DNA from: Hondaea fermentalgiana
Taxonomy: Eukaryota; Sar; Bigyra; Thraustochytrida; Thraustochytriidae
Length of the DNA: 25,448 bases
Direction: 5' to 3'
Assembly (NCBI GenBank): GCA_014084085.1
Contig: NPFB01000001.1
Coordinates: forward strand, 726,891-752,338
How positions within the stretch are numbered: the stretch's first letter is position 1; every line of letters starts with the position of its first letter. The notes beneath the pieces are model-generated. The model saw only the letters and a program-made list of their open reading frames with translations, was not told the DNA's origin and searched no databases. Shown in pieces: positions 17,451-24,738 of this stretch. The translations under genes and the position numbers were made by a program.

Positions 17451-17478
17451 CCGGAGATTGCTTTGATGCAATCTCCGG
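17451..17478. promoter_or_regulatory. perfect 11-bp inverted repeat with 6-nt loop
   Basis: The arms CCGGAGATTGC and GCAATCTCCGG are exact reverse complements around the loop TTTGAT. It lies about 237 nt upstream of the orphan-gene start codon. It could be a binding site for a dimeric regulator, an RNA hairpin or a chance palindrome. It is not followed by a T-run on the plus strand. Confidence 0.5.
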
Positions 17479-17886
17479 ACACTTAGTTCCTCATTTTGCC
17501 GGGCCGTTCGTGATTACTTTATCGCTTGCAGAGGGTAGAAGAAATGTTGCGGTGCTCGCGGCTTGCGCCGCAAGCAGTCGGAGGAGAAGGAGGCCCGGTC
17601 CGCGGGCCCCTTTGAAAAAAGGAAACGAAAGGGAAAGGAAAGGGGCGTCCAGCTATACCTACCTCCTGCGCGTCTCCAGGACCAGGACCAGAACCAGGGC
17701 CTAGACCTTTACGCTCCGCTCCGCACCGTTCTGCCGCGAGCGCTGGTGGTTTGGGTGGGCGAGCTTCAATAGCACCCCCGGCTGAGGTCGCGTCACCTCA
17801 GGCCGTCTCCGACTTTGGCGACGGCGACGACGACGCCGCCGACAACGACGACGACGACGGCGACGGGAAAGACGCAGACGAAGGGG

Positions 17887-17918
<32 letters not shown>

Positions 17919-18439
17919 GCGGGCGGCGGCGGGCGGTGAGCGAGCGAGCGAGCGACGCGGCGGCGCGACTCGGTTCTGTCTCGCACGCGGCGGGCGACCA
18001 CAACGTAAGGAAAAAGTCGGAACGCCGTCCCCCCCTTGTGTGCATGAGCGTCGGAGGAACGGAAAGAACGCGCGCGCGTGCCGATAGGTCTCTTTTCCAA
18101 GGCTCCGAAAAAGGGCTAATGAATAAAAATAAAATAACGGACTTGGGCTCTTTGAGAATGGAATGAAAAGCGGCGCGAAAAGGCGCCGAAAGAAACGTAG
18201 CGTCAAAGCAAAGCGCCGCGCCAAAGCAAAGCGCCTTGGAGAAGATGAACAAGACAAAGAGGTTTTTGACTGTGACGCTGAAAAATGCAGGCTATCGACT
18301 ACCCTCAAGACGAAAGTAGAAACCCATGCTCGTATTTTACAAGTATACTACTCTAACCCAGATTGTATGATTTCAACTTCGCAAAGGCTCAAGTCTAGCG
18401 GATTTTGTCCCTCTATAACTTCATACCATACGAAGTCGC

Positions 18440-18508
18440 GCGCTCGTGCGAATCGTGCTCGTGATCGTGCTCGCGCTCGTGCTCGTATTCGTGCTCGTGC
18501 TCGTGCGT
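18440..18508. repeat. imperfect TCGTGC hexamer array
   Basis: About eleven units of the TCGTGC type run head to tail with substitutions (TCGTGA, TCGCGC, TCGTAT). The array is flanked by unique sequence. Confidence 0.85.
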
Positions 18509-19048
18509 GTTTTCATTTCTCCTCGCCTTCCACCGTTGCGAGGAAAGCACTGATGGAAAACAAAGTGCACAAGCAACGACGCGCAGGCCCACGCACTTCG
18601 CACTGCACGGGGCCCTCTTTTCGCTCCTTCTCTACAAAGGCTTCGTTGGCATCGGCATAGTTTTGCGACGTCCTTTGCGATAATCTCCAATAGCATCACA
18701 GCGACTTTCTGCGCCGTCTCCACGCGCCACACCAGCCAGCTGCGCTGCAGACGACGAGCGCTGTCGATCGCAGAGCAGACATTCCACCAAAACAAACGAA
18801 CGATAACGTGCACGATAACACAAGAAGTCCCCGGCATCATCGTTTTCAGTGGAGAGTGAGAACTGGTCTGCCCCGCAGCCAACAGAATCCTCAAAAGACT
18901 CGTACAGTGATACCAGGGGTCGCCGCGATCCCTTGGTATCCAGTGGAGACGCTGTCCGCAGCTCGCTTTACTGTGGACGTACCTCCAGCCTGCACCTTTT
19001 GCTTTTCACAATGCGCACGCCCGAGCCGACTGCACATGCAGCGATCGC

Positions 19049-19121
19049 CTTCTTCTTCTTCTTCTTCTTCTGCCTGGCTGGCTGCTTCTTCTTCTTCTGG
19101 CTGCTTCTTCTTCTTCTTCTC
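19049..19121. repeat. CTT/TTC trinucleotide tract, interrupted
   Basis: Three blocks of TTC repeats are separated by two similar interruptions containing GGCTGC. On the minus strand it is GAA-rich and yields poly-Glu translations, which I treat as spurious. Confidence 0.9.
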
Positions 19122-19940
19122 CATCACAACACACACCCTCATGCGATGGAGGAGAACGATCGACAGCGATCGTCAGCCAAGAAGAACGTTGACGAAAAGA
19201 GGGCGGCGACGGATGCACTGCGCGATGGGTTGTAGGCTAGTACATTCAAGTTAGTAGCAGTAGCTTAGCTTAGCTCGCGCGGCCACTTCTTTTCTTCCCT
19301 CGCTCGCTCGTGACTGCCGTCCAACCGTCGCTTCTGTCCGTGCTGTCTGCACTGCTGCTGCAGATGAGCAGCAGATCCCTCCCTCGCCAAAAGAGCCCCT
19401 CCCAAGCACACCTTCTCCGCGCCCGCCGTCACGCTCTGCGCCGAGACGAGCGGCCTTCTCCGGCACTCGCCATGGTCGCAGGGAAGACGCCTTTCCTGGC
19501 GCGCGCCTCCTCCCTGGCGTCTCTTTCCCTCGCTCGCTGCCGGAGCCGTGCCAAAGGGCCAGCTGTGGGCCCACGGCGCCCGCAGCCCTTCTCTCGAGGG
19601 GCATGGAGCGGCCAGAGGAGATTCCGAGGGGCGCGGGGGCGACCGTCTCGGGGGGTGCGGGAAGGTGCGGGAAAGAGGGAAAGAGGGAAAGAGGGCGGAT
19701 GCGTGCACGCGCTCCGGGGGCCGCACGCACGCGCTCGGGGGGGGGGGGTGCGCCCGGTCTGCGTGGTTGTGTAGAGCGCGGCGACACGCGCTGGCGCAAG
19801 TGGAGAATCCGTAATGGGCGACTGTGGCCGGCGCGGCGCAAGTGGAGTATTCGGTCTTCTCTCGCAGTGAGTGAGTCCCCGGAGAGGAAGGAAGGCACAG
19901 AGCGCGTACAGCACAACAGAAGAAACACTGGCAGAGCGCG

Positions 19941-20024
19941 GCGAGCGAGCGAGCGAGCGAGCGAGCGAGCAAAGCCCGAAAGGACCCGCGCGCAGACACG
20001 CAGCAGGCAGGCAGGCAGGCAGGC
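19941..20024. repeat. GCGA array followed by AGGC array
   Basis: Seven and a half GCGA units (19941-19970) are followed about 35 nt later by five perfect AGGC units (20005-20024). Both lie in the presumed leader of the actin-bundling gene. Confidence 0.9.
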
Positions 20025-20054
20025 GGACACGCACAAGGCTGAGGAGCGAGAGAA

Positions 20055-20331
20055 GTAAGTGAGCGGAGGGAGCACCAGCAGGCGCGCGAGCGCGGCGAGG
20101 CCGGCCTGGCAGCCGCGCAAGCGCGAGCGAGCGAGCGAGAGTCCAGTCCAGAGATCCAGCGATTCAGACATTCAAACAATCAATCATTCTGCAGGACCTA
20201 CCCGGCCAGCTTTCGCTAGGTAGCTAGCTAGCTAGCTTCGCAACATACCTCGCAGACGCACGCACGCACGCACGCGACCGATAGACAGAGCAGAGCGACT
20301 GACTGACGGAGTGATTGGCCGGCTCGCGCAG
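20055..20331 (+). other. candidate 5' UTR intron of the actin-bundling gene
   Basis: A GTAAGT donor hexamer lies at 20055-20060 and a CAG acceptor ends at 20331, 20 nt before the ATG. ACTGAC repeats near 20298-20306 could serve as a branch point. The pyrimidine tract before the acceptor is weak, so this is a tentative inference. Confidence 0.25.
20125..20275. repeat. GAGC, TAGC and ACGC tetranucleotide arrays
   Basis: Short arrays follow one another: GAGC at 20125-20140, four TAGC at 20221-20236, and five ACGC at 20256-20275. Each unit contains GC plus a different dinucleotide. They end 76 nt before the start codon of the actin-bundling gene. Confidence 0.9.
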
Positions 20332-20351
20332 AAACTGAACAGACAGAGACA

Positions 20352-21254
20352 ATGGCGGCTGTACTGAGGCGAATGAGCATGCGGGGCGCCAAGCCCAAGG
20401 AGTCCGCGGCGCACAAGGCCTTCAAGGAGGATCTTGACCCCGCGGCGATCGCGTACTTTAACGAGGTGGCCCAGAGGCCCTTTGCGGACCAGGCGGTTGC
20501 CTTCCTCAACGCGTACTGGGAGGAGATCGGCGACCAGGCCCCCTTCATCTTCGAAGTGGCATGGCCTACCATTCGCTACGCCGAGATGCACACGCTGGGC
20601 ATCAACTACATTCACCTCTACGAAGAGGGCTATGAGCTGGACTTTAACGTGGCGCTCTACTTTTATGAAAAGCTCGTGCAAAAAGTCTTTGACCTCGACG
20701 AGGGCCGGCCCTGGCGCTCCGACCCCCAGTGGGCCCCCTCGCTGCCGGAGCACATGACGGCCATTGTGCGCAAGCAGGAGCTGCGCGACAAGGTCGATGT
20801 CAACTTTGATGGCAAAATGTCCTTTCTCGAGTACCTTTTGTACCAGTACCGCTCCCTCACCTCGCCCGCCGAGTTTATCACCCGTACCATGGCCGCTGAC
20901 GCCAACGAGCCTCCCCAGGTGACCCGGGCCCGCGAGGCCCTCGAGGTTGTCAACGTCGCCATTCGCGAGTTCGAGGCCGAGAAGGCGCGCCTCACGGAGC
21001 TGTCCAAGGCGCCCGGTGTCAAGGGTCTTGGCGCCAAGCACCAGCTTGCCGGCCTCATGTCTTCGCCCATCGCCGAGGAGCTCCAGGTTGCCCTCATCAA
21101 GGCTGAGGCTGCCGTCCGTCTTGCCGTCAGGCAGGCCAAGGCCGAAATGGCTGCGGACGCCAACGGCGCTGCTGCCGGCCAGCAGGGATCCATGTTCTGG
21201 ATGCAGGCCGACCTCAAGCTCAAGCAGAAGCTCTATGGCACACGCGCCAAGTAA
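20352..21254 (+). CDS. abpB: Calcium-regulated 34-kDa actin-bundling protein (ABP34 family, 300 aa)
   Basis: This is the homolog of the Dictyostelium 34-kDa actin-bundling protein, which cross-links F-actin into bundles and is inhibited by Ca2+. The match is strong across the length. Examples are FLNAYWEEIG (51-60), WPTIRYAEMH (71-80), LDFNVALYFYEKL (96-108), RKQELRDKVDVNFDGKMSF (140-158), EYLLYQYR, EEKARL-type and PGVKGLGA (221-228), ALIKAEAAVR (247-256) and a C-terminal FWM..DL..K..YG block. The recalled Dictyostelium protein is 295 aa. One canonical EF-hand loop is visible, D149-x-N151-x-D153-G-K155-M-S157-x-x-E160. A divergent second site may lie near 112-125. There is no signal peptide, so it is cytosolic. 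The start has good context (GACAATGG). Codon use is strongly biased to C/G-ending codons, more than in neighbours, which suggests high expression. A repeat-rich leader precedes it. Confidence 0.95.
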   Translation: MAAVLRRMSMRGAKPKESAAHKAFKEDLDPAAIAYFNEVAQRPFADQAVAFLNAYWEEIGDQAPFIFEVAWPTIRYAEMHTLGINYIHLYEEGYELDFNVALYFYEKLVQKVFDLDEGRPWRSDPQWAPSLPEHMTAIVRKQELRDKVDVNFDGKMSFLEYLLYQYRSLTSPAEFITRTMAADANEPPQVTRAREALEVVNVAIREFEAEKARLTELSKAPGVKGLGAKHQLAGLMSSPIAEELQVALIKAEAAVRLAVRQAKAEMAADANGAAAGQQGSMFWMQADLKLKQKLYGTRAK

Positions 21255-22073
21255 AAAGCTTTGCGGTTTGATGCTGCAAATCTTCTACTTTCCCGTCACC
21301 CTTTGTTCGATCACTTCTCTTCTCTTCTTTTTAAAAACCATCCCAACTCAGAGTGCTTGCCACAACGCGCCCTGCCACTCGAGTCCTTTGAGCTGACGGG
21401 CTGGCAACCTGGCTGACCATCTTCTGGCTCTGCGCTTTCTCTCCATGACTATGTTTTTCTCCGCGCCCCACTTTTCCAAAATTCCTTTCGCAATAATGAG
21501 ATCTTTGATTTGCTTTTATCTTTTGTCATTGATCGGTCTTTGCTCCGCGTTAACATAAAACGCTCACCGATCCTATCTTGTGTCGGGGTCCTCCCTCTAC
21601 CGATTGGACTTTGTCATTCGCACAAAGTTGCCTTCATCTCATTCGACTTTGACAACGTTTCTTGTGATCATCATGTCAGTCGTGTATACCTGCAAATATT
21701 CGACGCATGGCGTGCTCAACTTCAAACTCTCTGCACTTTCTCCAACATCCAACGCTACCGATGCGTCACCACTTCTGTGGATCAGGCCTACGGCCACATG
21801 ATGCGATTTTCTTTTGAGCCCGAGCCATGAGAACCTGCAGTGATCCTTAGTTTCAATCTTCGGCTCATCCGTTGACCCATCCCGTATGCGTGCGCGCACA
21901 CACGCACACAGAGGATCGTCTGTGTGACTGAAGCCAGATTTTGACTTTAAACTTTTGGCATGCAGTACCTTGGTGGCTTTGCTGCTATCTTGCTTGTTCC
22001 TTCCATCTCTGCAAATAAAGCATCACAGATGCAGCAAACACTAACCTCACATTCGCATTTTCAGTGCAGTATT
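21255..22073. other. convergent 3' spacer between the actin-bundling and MoaC genes
   Basis: About 820 nt holding both 3' UTRs, with pyrimidine-rich sequence after 21280. No gene or RNA is supported. An AATAAA on the plus strand at 22014-22019 could be a polyadenylation signal, but it lies 760 nt past the stop codon and may be chance. A short CA-rich run lies near 21895-21910. Confidence 0.6.
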
Positions 22074-22664
22074 TCATTTCGTTTGCTCCTTGTGCTCAGA
22101 ATGCGTAAAGTCGCTTTTGCCCCCCGTTTTGGAGAGGAGCTTGGTCTCGCGAATGACAATTTCGTGCGAAAGTGCCTTGCACATGTCGTACACGCAGAGT
22201 GCCGCAACGTTGGCGCCAGTGAGCGCCTCCATTTCAACCCCTGTCTTATGGGTGCACGCGGTCTCGCAATCAATAATGAGGTCCTGGCCGCGCAGCTCCA
22301 TGCGCACGTCGACGCGGTCAAGGGGCAGCGGATGACAAAAAGGAATGAGCTGGCTCGTGGCCTTGGCGCCTTGCACGCCGGCGATGATTGCTGTCGTCAG
22401 AACAGGTCCCTTTGGGCCTTGCAGGTCGGTGGGCGATGTGAACAAATCTACAATGTTCTGAGGCAGCGACACCACCGTCTGCGCGTGCGCGGTGCGCCGA
22501 GTCACACGCTTTCCGCCTACATCAACCATGGTTGGCTCATTGCGCGTCTCATCGATATGAGACAGCTTCGAGCCGCCCGCCGCGCGTCTTGCGGCTGTAG
22601 CATGGAAGCCGCGCCGCGCCCCCGCTCCGCGCGCCACGCATCGCACGGTCTGCCTCGCGAGCAT
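22074..22664 (-). CDS. CNX3: Cyclic pyranopterin monophosphate synthase, MoaC/CNX3 type, mitochondrial (196 aa)
   Basis: This enzyme makes cyclic pyranopterin monophosphate from the 3',8-cyclo-GTP product of MoaA, the first stage of molybdenum cofactor synthesis. In eukaryotes this step is in the mitochondrial matrix. The MoaC domain spans about 33-187. Residues matching the E. coli active site are all present: Lys85 (K51), His111 in IPFCHPLPL (H77), Glu144 and Glu146 in KTGVEMEAL (E112, E114), Asp160 and Lys163 in YDMCKA (D128, K131). The ATG at 22664 is the first in frame. The Arg/Ala-rich residues 1-30 (ARRGFHATAARR) form a likely mitochondrial presequence. It is a stand-alone gene rather than a MoaA-MoaC fusion, and no MoaA partner is in the window. 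The C-terminal tail (DFTHSEHKEQTK) is slightly longer than in bacteria. Confidence 0.96.
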   Translation of the reverse strand: MLARQTVRCVARGAGARRGFHATAARRAAGGSKLSHIDETRNEPTMVDVGGKRVTRRTAHAQTVVSLPQNIVDLFTSPTDLQGPKGPVLTTAIIAGVQGAKATSQLIPFCHPLPLDRVDVRMELRGQDLIIDCETACTHKTGVEMEALTGANVAALCVYDMCKALSHEIVIRETKLLSKTGGKSDFTHSEHKEQTK

Positions 22665-23084
22665 GTTTTTGCACAACAACGCTCAAAACGGATTGCCGAG
22701 CCGTCCATCGCAAGCAAGCAAACCAAAAACATGGCATTGCGAGCAACTTGCAAGCAACAATGAAAAGCAAACCAAAAATTTAACAGGCAGCAAACCGGAA
22801 ATTGCATGCAGCGGGCATTATACATGCAGCAAATACCAAGCAAACAAGATCGGCAAGCACACAAAAACGTCAAGCCTCTCACCAAAATTCTGAGCAGCAA
22901 AAGTGCGCTGTTTGCTGGAGCTGCACAGTCGAACGTGAAGACTTGACGTACGACAGGAGTGGCACACAAGCTCTCACGCTTTTTATGTCTATTATGTACA
23001 AGGGGCAAGAGGGAAGCTGAATTGCACGGTGACAGAAATTCATACATATACTAGTTTGTTTGCTTTTTTGGTTGGTTGATTTGT
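22665..23084. other. spacer upstream of the MoaC gene
   Basis: About 420 nt between two minus-strand genes. It contains the MoaC promoter and the 3' UTR of the YL1_C gene. A-rich phrases of the type AGCAAACCAAAAA recur several times between 22715 and 22870. No ORF or RNA gene is supported. Confidence 0.6.
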
Positions 23085-23939
23085 CTATGCGGACTCTTTG
23101 GATAACCTCCCACGTTGAAGAGTGCGCTCGTCTGCAATAATACGCATAGCCTCATGAAAAGGAGCCGTAGCAGATGCCTTGACCCAAGGAGGAGGCTGTT
23201 CGCGAAGCTGCTCAAAGGCACGCCCATGCGCATAATAAAGCCCACTCTCAGGATCTTTGTAGGGCGCCGGCACGCCGGTGACAGCACAAAGCCTGCGTGC
23301 AGGATAACGCGGTGGCCCGGCGCGTGCGTTAAAGTAGTCAGGCGTGTCGAGAGCTTGCAGAGAGTCCACGGTACTAAGTTTGTTGGCATTCTCATCGAGA
23401 AGAATATCCATGAGCGATCGAAGCTTGCGGCGGGGCTCATTTGCTCGGTTATTCGTGGCAGATCGTGACCTTTTTCTGGATTTCGATGCCGTGGCTGCGG
23501 ACGCTTTTCCAGAACCGCTGGCTGCTTTGGAATTGCCCTTTTTCATCTTGGCCTTGGCCTTTTTGCTTGCTGCGCGTTTGCGCTTTCGCTTCGGCTTGCC
23601 GTCGCCATTACCATCGTCCTCGTCATCGCTCGAATCGTCAGAGTCTGCGTCAGACTCGAGATCGACGAACTCGTCGCTGTCTGCGCCGTCGCCAGCGCCG
23701 TCGTCGTCGCCTTCGACGAGGGCGTCGCCAACGTTTGTGCACTCGAGACGCTCGAGCCTGCTCTCGCGTTTGCGCTGCAGGGCGTCGACGCCGTCGTAGG
23801 CCGTCCAGCGCCGCGTCTTTTGTCTCCGCTCGCGCTTTTCGGCGTCAGCGCGCGTCGTTCGTCGTCGCCCCGCCTCTTGCGCGGGCAGCTGCACGCCGAG
23901 CTCATCTTGCAGCGTGCTGCCCCATTCGTCGCGCGCCAT
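23085..23939 (-). CDS. YL1_C-domain protein, probable INO80 complex subunit C (Ies6-like, 284 aa)
   Basis: Probably a nuclear subunit of a chromatin remodeller. The C-terminal quarter has the YL1_C signature: PARRLCAVTGVPAPYKDPES (213-232) followed by GLYYAHGRAFEQL. The segment before it (KLRSLMDILLDENANKL at 172-188, then TPDYFNARAGPPRYP) resembles the region before YL1_C in INO80C/Ies6 better than that of VPS72/Swc2. The N-terminal half is unlike known subunits to my eye: a basic region (23-65), an acidic Asp/Glu/Ser stretch (76-113) and a Lys/Arg-rich block (115-172) with several nuclear localisation-type clusters (KPKRKRKR). VPS72/YL1, which also pairs an acidic region with YL1_C, is the main alternative. 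The ATG at 23939 is the first in frame and is directly preceded by a GATAA repeat. Confidence 0.82.
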   Translation of the reverse strand: MARDEWGSTLQDELGVQLPAQEAGRRRTTRADAEKRERRQKTRRWTAYDGVDALQRKRESRLERLECTNVGDALVEGDDDGAGDGADSDEFVDLESDADSDDSSDDEDDGNGDGKPKRKRKRAASKKAKAKMKKGNSKAASGSGKASAATASKSRKRSRSATNNRANEPRRKLRSLMDILLDENANKLSTVDSLQALDTPDYFNARAGPPRYPARRLCAVTGVPAPYKDPESGLYYAHGRAFEQLREQPPPWVKASATAPFHEAMRIIADERTLQRGRLSKESA

Positions 23940-23940
23940 C

Positions 23941-23955
23941 TTATCTTATCTTATC
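23941..23955 (-). repeat. (GATAA)3 immediately before the start codon
   Basis: On the minus strand three GATAA units abut the start of the YL1_C gene, and the initiator context GATGG looks like a fourth, altered unit. GATA-type factor binding or slippage-made leader sequence are both possible. Confidence 0.7.
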
Positions 23956-24235
23956 GCCTGCGCGCGGCCGGCGTGCGCGCGCTGTGCTTGTCGCTCGCAG
24001 ACTCTGCTGTCTCTTCTCGTGGCCGCGCTGTTCGGCCGTGCTTTGGCCTGGCGTGCGTGCCTGGTTTGCTGCAGTTCAGGATCGATGGGCTCCGCCAACG
24101 ATCACGATGCTATAGGCCTAGTTCAAGTCATCGTCATCAGCGATGGTCATTGCCACCCACCATGGCCACTGCCAGCGAAGCGATCGAGATCCTCATCACA
24201 GAAGCTCGGTCGATGTTGCCATCGCCTCGATTGGG

Positions 24236-24284
24236 ACGGCATGGGATGGCCTGGCATGGGATGGCATGGCATGGAATGGCATGC
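24236..24284. repeat. imperfect ATGGC/GGCATG pentamer array
   Basis: About ten pentamer units of the type ATGGC, ATGGG and CTGGC run head to tail. It is the same unit as the perfect array at 7864-7886, in the same orientation. Confidence 0.85.
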
Positions 24285-24582
24285 ATTCCACTTCATCGGA
24301 AAACTGCGACCTGCAGTAAAGGCCTAACAATAAATAAAGCCCGACTATGGTGGCGGCTGTCTCGCTATCATACATCCCATCTAGTACCTTGGCATCGATC
24401 AACAGCTGCTGCTGCAACAAACGACGCGCGGGCCTTCCTGCCGACCGGCCTGGGATGGAGGCAGGCAGGCCAGGAAGGCTTCCTCCTGCCGCCCTGCACC
24501 CGGCCGAGCCGCCTGGGCTTCATCGGCCCAAGTTCCCGGCCGCTTGCCGGCGCCGCGTCGCGCCCCAGTGCCCCAGCGTTCC

Positions 24583-24604
24583 GCTCTGCTCTGCTCTGCT
24601 CTGC
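24583..24604. repeat. CTCTG pentamer array
   Basis: Four perfect copies of the pentamer lie head to tail in non-coding sequence. Confidence 0.85.
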
Positions 24605-24720
24605 GTGTGGTTATGCTTTGCGAGCCGCCATCGCGGTCGGTGATGAGGGAGAGAGAGGCCGCCAAAGTCACCGCCTTCCTGGTCCTCATCGACATCACGA
24701 GGGCGGCTGACGCATTGCGT

Positions 24721-24738
24721 CTCGAGACCGGTCTCGAG
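24721..24738. promoter_or_regulatory. perfect 18-bp palindrome
   Basis: CTCGAGACC is followed directly by its reverse complement GGTCTCGAG, with no spacer. It lies about 780 nt upstream of the YL1_C gene. A dimeric protein-binding site is possible, but no function is shown. Confidence 0.45.

Larger units (their letters stand above)
17215..20351. other. 3.1-kb gene-free divergent spacer rich in simple repeats
   Basis: It separates the minus-strand orphan gene from the plus-strand actin-bundling gene, so both promoters must lie here. Frames on either strand are Arg/Ser/Pro-rich products of simple sequence and none looks conserved. Contents include a perfect hairpin (17451-17478), GGGCGC-type repeats near 17890-17935, a TCGTGC hexamer array (18440-18508), a CTT-rich tract (19049-19121), a run of ten G (about 19739-19748), and a series of GC-containing tetranucleotide arrays from 19941 to 20275. 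A noncoding RNA or a 5' UTR intron is possible, but I cannot show one. Confidence 0.6.

Noticed and set aside
19251..20171. Two overlapping ~305-codon minus-strand frames upstream of the actin-bundling gene
   Set aside because: They translate tetranucleotide arrays into SLARSLAR-type sequence. Two different frames being equally open points to base composition, not coding.
21960..22763. 267-codon plus-strand frame
   Set aside because: It is antisense to the MoaC gene, whose active-site residues are fully conserved on the other strand.
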